This document shows, piece by piece, positions 1 to 5,173 of a DNA stretch of 6,806 bases (positions are counted from its first letter, which is position 1; each line of letters begins with the position of its first letter). The stretch lies in NCBI GenBank assembly GCA_002254805.1, contig NJDW01000013.1, positions 1 through 6,806 of the forward strand, given 5' to 3'. A program made the position numbers and the translations under genes. Under the pieces are notes generated by a model. The model was given only the letters and a program-made list of their open reading frames with translations, made no database searches and had not been told where the DNA came from. This DNA is from Candidatus Pacearchaeota archaeon ex4484_31 (GTDB taxonomy: Archaea > Nanobdellota > Nanobdellia > Pacearchaeales > UBA284).

Positions 1-283
1 CTATCCAATAAAACCTTTCACCCCTTCTTGTTAATATTTTTCTTGGAACCCTAGAAATGCCATACCCATACAAGGTTTTGTACTTTCTTCTTCTATGCTT
101 TACCTTACCGCTTGCAGAAACTTCTTTTCCTGCAAGAACATAAGCTCCGTAAGGCTGTTTTTTCCTTTCTCTTTGAACATACCAAACAAGCTCTATCAGA
201 TCCTTTCTTATCTCACTCTCAAAAATTTTTGGCAACTCTATTTCTTTTTTTTCTCCATCAATGCTAATAACTTCAGCTTTCAT
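1..283 (-). CDS. rpl4: Large-subunit ribosomal protein uL4 (L4), N-terminal part, cut by the window edge
   Basis: I translated the minus strand from the ATG at 283-281; 94 codons run open to the window edge. The protein begins MKAEVISIDGEKKEIELPK, the usual uL4 opening strand, followed by a helical stretch. Next comes the basic loop of the family: LAGKEVSASGKVKHRRRKY (residues 50-68) and GISRVPRKILTRRGERFYW (75-93). In the archaeal ribosome uL4 binds 23S rRNA early in assembly and its long loop reaches the exit-tunnel wall. The ATG overlaps the uL3 stop as ATGA, so it is very likely translated by coupling to uL3 and shares its transcript. The uL3-uL4 order is the standard start of the archaeal ribosomal-protein operon; uL23 and uL2 would be expected beyond the edge. 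No internal stop or frameshift is seen. The identification is firm; only the C-terminal part is missing. Confidence 0.95.
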   Translation of the reverse strand, partial: MKAEVISIDGEKKEIELPKIFESEIRKDLIELVWYVQRERKKQPYGAYVLAGKEVSASGKVKHRRRKYKTLYGYGISRVPRKILTRRGERFYWI

Positions 284-1248
284 TTTAAAAACCTAACAAT
301 TTCAAAGTTTTGTTTTTCAGCTTTTTTTGTTGCTCTTAAAGGAATCGTAAGCAAGAGCTCTCTTTTTGGTGGTCCTTGCAAGGAACCTTTTATAGCTAAA
401 TATTTTGTTCTTATTTTTCCATAATGAGGAAACTCAAAGTTAATTTCAGTGCCATTACCAGATCTTAAAACTTTCAAGTTGTAGTTTATTCGAGTAAAGA
501 ATCCTAGCTGACCAGCCATAGGAACCCTGAAAGTTACTCTTGAAGGAGTCCAAGGTCCTAGTGTGCCGGGTCTTCGCCTTCCTTTTTCACTCTTATGCTG
601 TTTCAACTTTATACCAAATCTTTTTACAGGACCAGCATAACCCTTACCTTTAGTAACACCCCTTGCATCAACAAGAGAAGGGTTAAATTCAGAAATGTCT
701 ATTTCTTTGTTGAAATGTTCTTTAACAAACTCAAACTTTTCTTTTATGTTCCCAGCAAGACCTATTTCAGCGATTGGCGGAGTTTTTCTTTTTTTCGTAA
801 GTCTAACTAAAGAATAAACAATGATCCTTATGTCATCAAATTCATCAAGCCTTTGTTCGAGCTTACAAAATTCATCAAAGCTAATTTCCTTTTTTGGTAA
901 CTTTACCTTTCTTTTAACCAACTTCTTGTCTTTTTCAGGAACTGGCAACAAAACATCTAGAGCTGTTTTTCCGTTCTTGTAAAATCTAACAGAAAGGATC
1001 CTCATAGGAGGACACTCAACAAAGGTTGTTGGCAAAACAATTTCTTGCCCTTTTGTCAAGCTCTTTTCAGTTAGATCTCTAGCCAATACTCTTGCCATTC
1101 CAGCCTTGTAACAGATAAAACCAAGAATTCCTTTTGTTTTGTTCCTTTCCTCTAAAGCTTTCCAGTTCACTCTAGGTAAAAGCTTCTTTGCCCTCTTCCT
1201 GGGCCAAAATTGCAAGCTTCCTGCTCTTGGTTTCGATCTCTTTGCCAT
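280..1248 (-). CDS. rpl3: Large-subunit ribosomal protein uL3 (L3), archaeal/eukaryotic type
   Basis: Complete protein of 322 residues, close to the usual archaeal uL3 length of roughly 330-350. The N-terminus MAKRSKPRAGSLQFWPRKRA is the basic rRNA-binding tail of archaeal L3. The hallmark block GVTKGKGYAGPVKRFGIKL lies at residues 197-215, followed by QHKSEKGRRRPGTLGPWTP (217-235). This holds the W-finger tip (Trp233), which in known ribosomes approaches the peptidyl-transferase centre. PMAGQLGFFTR (243-253) completes the core, and an archaeal-type internal helical insert lies near 120-190. Role: an early 23S rRNA binder and organiser of the catalytic centre. It is the first gene of an operon with uL4, whose start codon overlaps this stop. 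The start is set by the conserved MAKR tail. The bases before it (aaagagaaaag) give only a weak purine-rich stretch, not a clear Shine-Dalgarno. Promoter candidates lie about 52-72 bp upstream of the start codon, so unlike other genes here it should have a short leader of about 29 nt. Confidence 0.97.
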   Translation of the reverse strand: MAKRSKPRAGSLQFWPRKRAKKLLPRVNWKALEERNKTKGILGFICYKAGMARVLARDLTEKSLTKGQEIVLPTTFVECPPMRILSVRFYKNGKTALDVLLPVPEKDKKLVKRKVKLPKKEISFDEFCKLEQRLDEFDDIRIIVYSLVRLTKKRKTPPIAEIGLAGNIKEKFEFVKEHFNKEIDISEFNPSLVDARGVTKGKGYAGPVKRFGIKLKQHKSEKGRRRPGTLGPWTPSRVTFRVPMAGQLGFFTRINYNLKVLRSGNGTEINFEFPHYGKIRTKYLAIKGSLQGPPKRELLLTIPLRATKKAEKQNFEIVRFLK

Positions 1249-1299
1249 CTTTTCTCTTTACTTTTTTTAGCATTTTAATGATTAAAGTTAGATAATAAC

Positions 1300-1320
1300 T
1301 TTATAAACGTTTATAAACGT
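1300..1320 (-). promoter_or_regulatory. Two tandem TATA boxes upstream of the uL3-uL4 operon
   Basis: The 10-bp unit TTATAAACGT occurs twice in direct tandem (1301-1310 and 1311-1320). Read on the minus strand this gives two TTTATAAA boxes exactly one helical turn apart, centred near 1303 and 1313. The nearer one predicts a start of transcription near 1277 and a 5' leader of about 29 nt before uL3. It lies in the 78-bp gap between the uL3 start (1248) and the stop of the unknown gene (1327), the only gap here long enough for a leader. The box sequence matches archaeal TATA elements. Dual use is inference. Confidence 0.6.
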
Positions 1321-1326
1321 TATGCA

Positions 1327-2034
1327 CTACACAACGAATTCTTTTTCACTTGTGATTTCTTTACCATCTACAGTGGCTTTTCTTATGATTTTGCCTTTTC
1401 TTTTTGCAAGCTTTCTAAGCTTTTCAAAATCCTTTTCATTCTTTAATTCTTCAGGTATTACTATCTCTTCAATAACGTATGTATGTTCAATTTTTGCTTT
1501 TTTAAAGTGCAGAGGCAAATCCCAGAGAAATTCTTTATGAAAAATCTTAAAGTACTTTTTTTCTAGTTGCAAGGAACAAAACTTTTCATCTACCTTTATT
1601 TCAGAACTCTTGGCTGTAGGCTTTGGCAACCTTTTCTTTATTTTCAAGTCTATTCCTTTACTTTTACAATCAACCAGCATGAAGTAACATTCATCAACAA
1701 TTTTTTTGATCTTATCAGAATCCATTTCTTCTTCTATTGAAGTAGAATAAAGCATCTGTTTCTTTACAGGATTTGTATTTATTCCGAGGGAATCAAAAAA
1801 TTCCTTCTTGTTTTCCTTAGTTAGAACGATTCCTTTAATTTTTAGTTTATCAGTAAGCATAGAAATGAAATAAACGAGATCGTTAGCGAACTCAAAACTT
1901 GTAAAAACCTTTACATCTTTGTTTAACCTTACGTTTATGATAGCTCTTTTCTCAAACCTTCCTTTTCCAAACCTTACAAAATGTCTATGAACCTTTTCAT
2001 CTACACTATCTTGAAAAATTTTCTTTATGAACAT
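1327..2034 (-). CDS. Unrecognised protein, probably a conserved archaeal (DPANN-type) family
   Basis: A 235-residue soluble protein whose function I do not recognise. It begins MFIKKIFQDSVDEKVHRHF and continues with RFGKGRFEKRAI (residues 21-32), a compact basic, aromatic motif. An alpha/beta half follows with strands near 33-46 and 68-72, then a Cys-containing strand ECYFMLVDCKSKG (105-117). A basic Pro turn KKRLPKP (123-129) leads to DEKFCSLQLEKKYF (139-152) and FLWDLPLHFKKAKIEHTYVIEEIVIPEEL (159-187, shown here only as an extent). The tail is charged. No signal peptide, membrane segment or known catalytic motif is visible. The frame stays open to 2091, but those extra 19 residues are read from the tRNA-Val gene, so I place the start at the ATG 2034-2032. 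It lies 23 bp behind the tRNA on the same strand and has no Shine-Dalgarno, so it may be co-transcribed with the tRNA. Spacing, length and good codon use support a real gene. Confidence 0.8.
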   Translation of the reverse strand: MFIKKIFQDSVDEKVHRHFVRFGKGRFEKRAIINVRLNKDVKVFTSFEFANDLVYFISMLTDKLKIKGIVLTKENKKEFFDSLGINTNPVKKQMLYSTSIEEEMDSDKIKKIVDECYFMLVDCKSKGIDLKIKKRLPKPTAKSSEIKVDEKFCSLQLEKKYFKIFHKEFLWDLPLHFKKAKIEHTYVIEEIVIPEELKNEKDFEKLRKLAKRKGKIIRKATVDGKEITSEKEFVV

Positions 2035-2037
2035 TGT

Positions 2038-2042
2038 AAAAA
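2038..2042 (-). terminator. Possible T-run terminator after tRNA-Val
   Basis: On the minus strand a CCTTTTT run follows the tRNA 3' end by 15-19 nt and ends 3 nt before the ATG of the next gene. Archaeal RNA polymerase can stop at short T-runs, so this may end part of the tRNA transcripts. The run is short (five T) and could equally be part of the leader of the downstream gene. Confidence 0.25.
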
Positions 2043-2057
2043 GGAAGTTGGAAAGGA

Positions 2058-2130
2058 TGGGCCTGCCTGGACTCGAACCAGGGATCTCCACCTTGTAAGG
2101 GTGGCGTCTTAACCTCTAGACCACAGGCCA
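2058..2130 (-). tRNA. tRNA-Val, anticodon UAC
   Basis: The minus strand from 2130 to 2058 folds as a 73-nt cloverleaf in which sequence position equals standard tRNA numbering. D stem GTCT(10-13)/AGAC(22-25), anticodon stem CCACC(27-31)/GGTGG(39-43), variable loop AGATC(44-48) and T stem CCTGG(49-53)/CCAGG(61-65) with loop TTCGAGT (54-60). U8, A14, G18, G19, C56 and A58 are present. Loop CTTACAA puts anticodon TAC at 34-36, so it reads GUA and probably other valine codons by wobble. Discriminator A73 fits valine. Acceptor pairs 2-71 to 7-66 are sound, but position 1 is U opposite C72, where a G1-C72 pair is expected. No intron, and CCA is not encoded (TCC follows A73), so it must be added. 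Its promoter is shared with the divergent nucleotidyltransferase gene and lies too near to leave much of a 5' leader. Confidence 0.95.
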
Positions 2131-2145
2131 TAATCATTAAGCACT

Positions 2146-2161
2146 AAACTTTAAAAAGTTT
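2146..2161. promoter_or_regulatory. Near-palindromic TATA element between tRNA-Val and the nucleotidyltransferase gene
   Basis: AAACTTTAAAAAGTTT is an almost perfect palindrome in the middle of a 48-bp divergent spacer. Read to the right, TTTAAAAA is centred about 25 bp before the ATG at 2179. Read to the left, TTTTTAAA is centred about 23 bp before the tRNA 5' end at 2130. Archaeal TATA boxes sit about 26 bp before the transcription start, so the protein-gene transcript is probably leaderless and the tRNA transcript nearly so. No Shine-Dalgarno precedes the ATG, which agrees. Confidence 0.6.
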
Positions 2162-2178
2162 TATTTCCACCCAGTTAA

Positions 2179-3954
2179 ATGAAAGGTGAAAAAGAAAGCG
2201 AGAACTATGAAAAAATAAGGGAACTGCCAGAGGAAGTAAAAAAGGAAATAGAAGAGCTTCAGAAGAATTTGAAGACATTTAAAAAAGAGCTTTTGAAAAA
2301 GTTTCCGTTTATTCTAGCAATAGGAATTATGCCACCACAGGCATCGAAGCTGATAGAGGAGGAAGAAGAGGTTGAAAAAGAAAAGGATGAAAAGCTCATC
2401 CATGTAATCATTCTTGTTGGTAAAGAAGAAGCAAAAAACATAAAGGAGATGGTAAAGCTTAAGACAGAAGCAATTGCTTTAGTAAAGGATTTAAAGCCAA
2501 AGGTATGGATACATCTCAAGTCAGTAGATGACCTTTGGGAAATTTGTTTTGATGGAAAATATGCATTGATGGAAGCAATTTCTATGTCATTTCCATTGCA
2601 CGATAAAGGAATTTTAGGAGCATTGAGAGTAGCTTCAATACATAAAATGCTTGTACTAAAAAAGTTTGAAAGATATGTTGTTAGTTATGTTCTTGCTGGT
2701 TCCTTAGTTAGGGGAGAAGCAGAAAAAACAAGTGATGTGGATGTTTATGTTGTGATAGATGATACAGATGTGAAAAGAATGCCAAGATTTGAACTGAAGG
2801 AAAAGCTAAGAGCAATAATTTATTCCTATGCATTTGAAGCAGGAAATCTAGCTAACGTAAAAAATAAGTTGAATCCACAAGTTTACATTTTAACAGAATT
2901 TTGGGAAGCAGTAAAAGACGCCCATCCTGTTATTTTCACATTCATCAGAGATGGTGTTCCTTTGTACGATAGAGGAGCTTTTATGCCATGGAAATTATTG
3001 CTGAAGATGGGAAAGATAAAACCAAGCCCTGAAGCAATAGATATGTTCATGAGTTTAGGTGAAAGAGTTAGTGAAAATGTTAGAAGGAAACTCAATGAAA
3101 TTGCAACAGAAGACATCTATTGGGGTGTCATAACACCAAGCCAAGCTTTGTTGATGCTTTATGGAATTCCGCCGACCACGCCAAAGGAAACAGTTTCTTT
3201 GGTTAAAGAAATCTTTGTAAAGAAAGAAAAACTTTTAGAGCCGAAATATGCAGAAATTCTTGAACATATAGTTGACCTTTACAAGAAATATGAACATGAG
3301 AAGGTGAAGGCAATAAGCGGAAAAGAAATCGATAAATTACTTGAAAAAAGTTCAGAGTATTTGAAAAGACTTAAGGAATTGATGAAGCAGATAGAAAAGA
3401 AGGCTGCTGAAAGGGAAATAACAAAAGCCTATGAGACTGTTTTTAAGTTACTTGCAGACATGTTTGGAAAAGCAAGTGAACAGGTTATGATAAAAAAATT
3501 TGAAGAGTTTGTAAAGAAAGAAGGAATTGCATCAAGAAATTTAGAATTTTTGAAGAAGATAGTTGAAGCAAAGAAAAAACTGAAAAAAGGAAAGGTAACA
3601 AAGCACGACATTGTTGAAGCACATAGAGCAGCATACGAATTAACAAATACCTTGTTGGATTACAAAAGAAGGAAAGAATTGATTGAGTTAGAAAAGAAAA
3701 AAATTAGGATCATTTATGAAAAGAATGGTAAGAAGCAAATAGCAGAACTCATAGTTTTTGAAGATGAAATTTTTCTCGTTCCAGACATAAGAACCGAGGA
3801 GGTTAAAAAATTCAAGAATGGAAAATTCTTTAAAAGTAGTGTAGAAGAACTTAGAGAAAAAATTAAAAAAAGCAAGAAAGGCGAGAAAAGGCTTTCTTCA
3901 GAGTTACTTACAGCATTAAAAGAAGAGCTTGGCTGCTTTGATTTGCTTGTTTAA
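2179..3954 (+). CDS. Nucleotidyltransferase-fold protein with a tandem degenerate copy and a HEPN-like helical region
   Basis: A 591-residue soluble, highly charged protein. Residues 169-266 carry a Pol-beta-superfamily (MNT-type) nucleotidyltransferase core: LAGSLVRGEAEKTSDVDVYV holds the GS motif (Gly174, Ser175) and the metal-binding pair Asp186/Asp188. The expected third acidic position, in NPQVYIL, appears to be Gln234. Residues 43-144 look like a second, degenerate copy: LAIGI replaces the GS motif, LIHVIILV replaces DVDVYVVI, and both copies end alike (PLHDKG 139-144, PLYDRG 261-266). Residues 285-410 are helical; SQALLMLYGIPPTTPKE (321-337) and a YKKYEH stretch (368-373) resemble HEPN or kinase-NTase C-terminal helices, without the R-x4-6-H RNase motif. 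A Lys/Glu-rich helical linker (about 410-505) leads to a small beta-containing domain (508-591). The family would transfer a nucleotide to RNA, protein or a small molecule; the substrate is unknown. eL33 follows after 2 bp, so they form one operon. The start is set by the promoter spacing. Confidence 0.85.
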   Translation: MKGEKESENYEKIRELPEEVKKEIEELQKNLKTFKKELLKKFPFILAIGIMPPQASKLIEEEEEVEKEKDEKLIHVIILVGKEEAKNIKEMVKLKTEAIALVKDLKPKVWIHLKSVDDLWEICFDGKYALMEAISMSFPLHDKGILGALRVASIHKMLVLKKFERYVVSYVLAGSLVRGEAEKTSDVDVYVVIDDTDVKRMPRFELKEKLRAIIYSYAFEAGNLANVKNKLNPQVYILTEFWEAVKDAHPVIFTFIRDGVPLYDRGAFMPWKLLLKMGKIKPSPEAIDMFMSLGERVSENVRRKLNEIATEDIYWGVITPSQALLMLYGIPPTTPKETVSLVKEIFVKKEKLLEPKYAEILEHIVDLYKKYEHEKVKAISGKEIDKLLEKSSEYLKRLKELMKQIEKKAAEREITKAYETVFKLLADMFGKASEQVMIKKFEEFVKKEGIASRNLEFLKKIVEAKKKLKKGKVTKHDIVEAHRAAYELTNTLLDYKRRKELIELEKKKIRIIYEKNGKKQIAELIVFEDEIFLVPDIRTEEVKKFKNGKFFKSSVEELREKIKKSKKGEKRLSSELLTALKEELGCFDLLV

Positions 3955-3956
3955 AA

Positions 3957-4226
3957 ATGAAGGCAAAGATCGTTTCGTTTAGAAGAGGAAAACACACATA
4001 CAAGCCAAGACACTTCATTCTTGAAATTGAAAATGTAACAACGAAAGAAGAAGCAAAAAAGTTCATAAATAAACAAGTTGAGTGGAAAAACCCTTTGGGA
4101 AAAGGAAAGGTAATAAAAGGAAAGATAACAGCTTTGCATGGAAACAAGGGCTTGGTTAGAGCCATATTTGAGAAAGGGCTTCCTGGTCAAGCGATCAACA
4201 CAGAAGCAGAAATCAAAGAAAGCTAA
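3957..4226 (+). CDS. rpl35ae: Large-subunit ribosomal protein eL33 (L35Ae)
   Basis: An 89-residue protein, full length for archaeal eL33. It shows the family pattern: an N-terminal strand KAKIVSFRRGKHTYKPRH (residues 2-19), then LEIENVTTKEEAKKFINKQVE (about 22-42), the strand VEWKNPLGKGKVIKGKITALHG (about 41-62), and the C-terminal block KGLVRAIFEKGLPGQAI (64-80). It is a small beta-barrel protein found in archaeal and eukaryotic but not bacterial large subunits. Two bases separate it from the stop of the nucleotidyltransferase gene and no Shine-Dalgarno is seen, so it probably depends on that gene's transcript and on translational coupling. Its stop codon overlaps, on the opposite strand, the stop codon of the tRNA thiolase gene. 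The pairing of a ribosomal protein with this nucleotidyltransferase hints that the latter works around translation, but that is inference only. Confidence 0.95.
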   Translation: MKAKIVSFRRGKHTYKPRHFILEIENVTTKEEAKKFINKQVEWKNPLGKGKVIKGKITALHGNKGLVRAIFEKGLPGQAINTEAEIKES

Positions 4227-5125
4227 TGCTTTAATTTCTTCAATCTTTCTTTTAACCTACAAAAAGAACAGATCTCGCTTGTTGTAGCGTAACCGCATAC
4301 TTTACAAAGCCTGATTTTTTCTTTTTCAAGCGCAAGTCTTTTCTTAACCTTTAAAAAGCTTTTTATAACATTAAGTTTGAAACCAGGCCTTACCTTTTCT
4401 ACTTCTTCTATAGCTTTTTTCATCTTTAGCTGTGTAGCTTTTTCAGAATATGGACATCTTCCTTCAAAGAAGTTTATTTTTCTTAGCTTTGCATACATCA
4501 AATTTTCTTTTTCTTGTAAAAAATACAGAGGCTTAACTTTTCCAACAAGTCTTAGTTCTTTCCTTGTTTCTAAAGCAATGTCTGTTCTTAATGCTTGTTG
4601 AACATTTTGGTTTGAAAGGTTGTTAAAGAGAAAAGCGACTTCATCATCTAAATTATGACCAGTAACAATAAAATCATAACTATTTTCATAAGCAAACTTA
4701 TTTATTATGTATCTTTTTGCTAAACCGCAGATGCTACATAAAGGCTGTTTTATTTTTTTTCTCTTTTTTATTTTTGCAAGTTCATCTATTGTAAAGCCAA
4801 ATTCTTCAAGTTTGATTACATTAAGATTCATTTTGTTTTCTTTAGCAAACTCTGCAACACAGCTTCTTGCTTTTTCACTATATCCTTTTATTCCAACATC
4901 AACAAAAAGAAGCTCTAAAGATTTCAAAATGCTTTCAAATTTTTTAGCAAGAAAAGCTACTGTCATGCTATCTTTTCCTCCAGAAACAGCTACAACAACT
5001 TTTTTGTTCTGTAAGTATCTTCTAAAAATTTTTTCTACCTTTCTTTCATAATAACTGATAAAGTGCTTTTTACAAAACTTGTTTCCGTTAACTTCTATTA
5101 TTATCTTGTTTTTACAACATCTCAT
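4223..5125 (-). CDS. tRNA 2-thiolation protein, TtuA/NcsA (Ncs6/Ctu1) family
   Basis: A 300-residue PP-loop ATPase that adenylates the C2 of a tRNA uridine and replaces its oxygen with sulfur. Order: N-terminal zinc-binding region (Cys3, Cys4, Cys18, His21); PP-loop SGGKDS at 48-53; catalytic/Fe-S cysteines Cys130 and Cys133 in PLCSICG, with Cys224 in GRCPYSEKA; GHNLDDE at 156-162; C-terminal zinc ribbon Cys274, Cys277, Cys286, Cys289. In studied relatives the three central cysteines hold a 4Fe-4S cluster and sulfur comes from a ubiquitin-like carrier. Layout and length match archaeal TtuA, which makes s2T54 in heat-loving organisms; NcsA, which acts on wobble U34, has a similar layout, so the target nucleotide is open. 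The usual first CxxC is here two adjacent cysteines. An in-frame TAG two codons upstream fixes the start at 5125. It converges with eL33 and is divergent from the rRNA methyltransferase gene. No Shine-Dalgarno, probably leaderless. Confidence 0.92.
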   Translation of the reverse strand: MRCCKNKIIIEVNGNKFCKKHFISYYERKVEKIFRRYLQNKKVVVAVSGGKDSMTVAFLAKKFESILKSLELLFVDVGIKGYSEKARSCVAEFAKENKMNLNVIKLEEFGFTIDELAKIKKRKKIKQPLCSICGLAKRYIINKFAYENSYDFIVTGHNLDDEVAFLFNNLSNQNVQQALRTDIALETRKELRLVGKVKPLYFLQEKENLMYAKLRKINFFEGRCPYSEKATQLKMKKAIEEVEKVRPGFKLNVIKSFLKVKKRLALEKEKIRLCKVCGYATTSEICSFCRLKERLKKLKH

Positions 5126-5142
5126 AACCTAGTTGGGGAAGA

Positions 5143-5158
5143 AAATTAAAAAATTTAA
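5143..5158. promoter_or_regulatory. Central AT box between the tRNA thiolase and METTL5-like genes
   Basis: The AT block AAATTAAAAAATTTAA lies in the middle of a 48-bp divergent spacer. Read left, TTTTTTAA-type sequence is centred about 25-27 bp before the thiolase ATG (5125). Read right, ATTAAAAA is centred about 25 bp before the methyltransferase ATG (5174). Neither start has a Shine-Dalgarno. The spacing fits two leaderless transcripts from one shared TATA region; no experimental start is known. Confidence 0.5.
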
Positions 5159-5173
5159 TGTTTAACTATAGAT

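Noticed and set aside
95..424. Plus-strand open frame of 109 codons
   Set aside because: It is antisense to uL4 and uL3, is rich in Phe, Leu and Ser as expected from the complement of Lys/Glu-rich genes, and has no promoter or family features.
1271..1273. Upstream ATG in the uL3 leader (minus strand)
   Set aside because: It is out of frame with uL3, 23 codon-bases upstream with no Shine-Dalgarno, and the predicted transcript start lies only a few bases before it; not supported as a leader peptide.
2035..2091. N-terminal extension of the unknown protein (MEIPGSSPGRP...)
   Set aside because: These codons lie mostly in the tRNA-Val gene and read as a typical translated tRNA end; the start at 2034 is preferred.
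2131..2178. Riboswitch or small RNA in the divergent spacer
   Set aside because: The spacer is 48 bp and fully accounted for by the TATA element and start sites; no stem-loop beyond the AT palindrome is seen.
2179..4226. A classic toxin-antitoxin pair (MNT plus HEPN)
   Set aside because: Both parts are in one long chain, the HEPN-like RNase motif is missing, and the partner gene is eL33, so a standalone toxin-antitoxin system is not supported.
4707..5051. Plus-strand open frame of 114 codons that looks hydrophobic
   Set aside because: It is the antisense shadow of the tRNA thiolase gene. The hydrophobic look comes from complementing AAA/GAA codons and is not a membrane protein.
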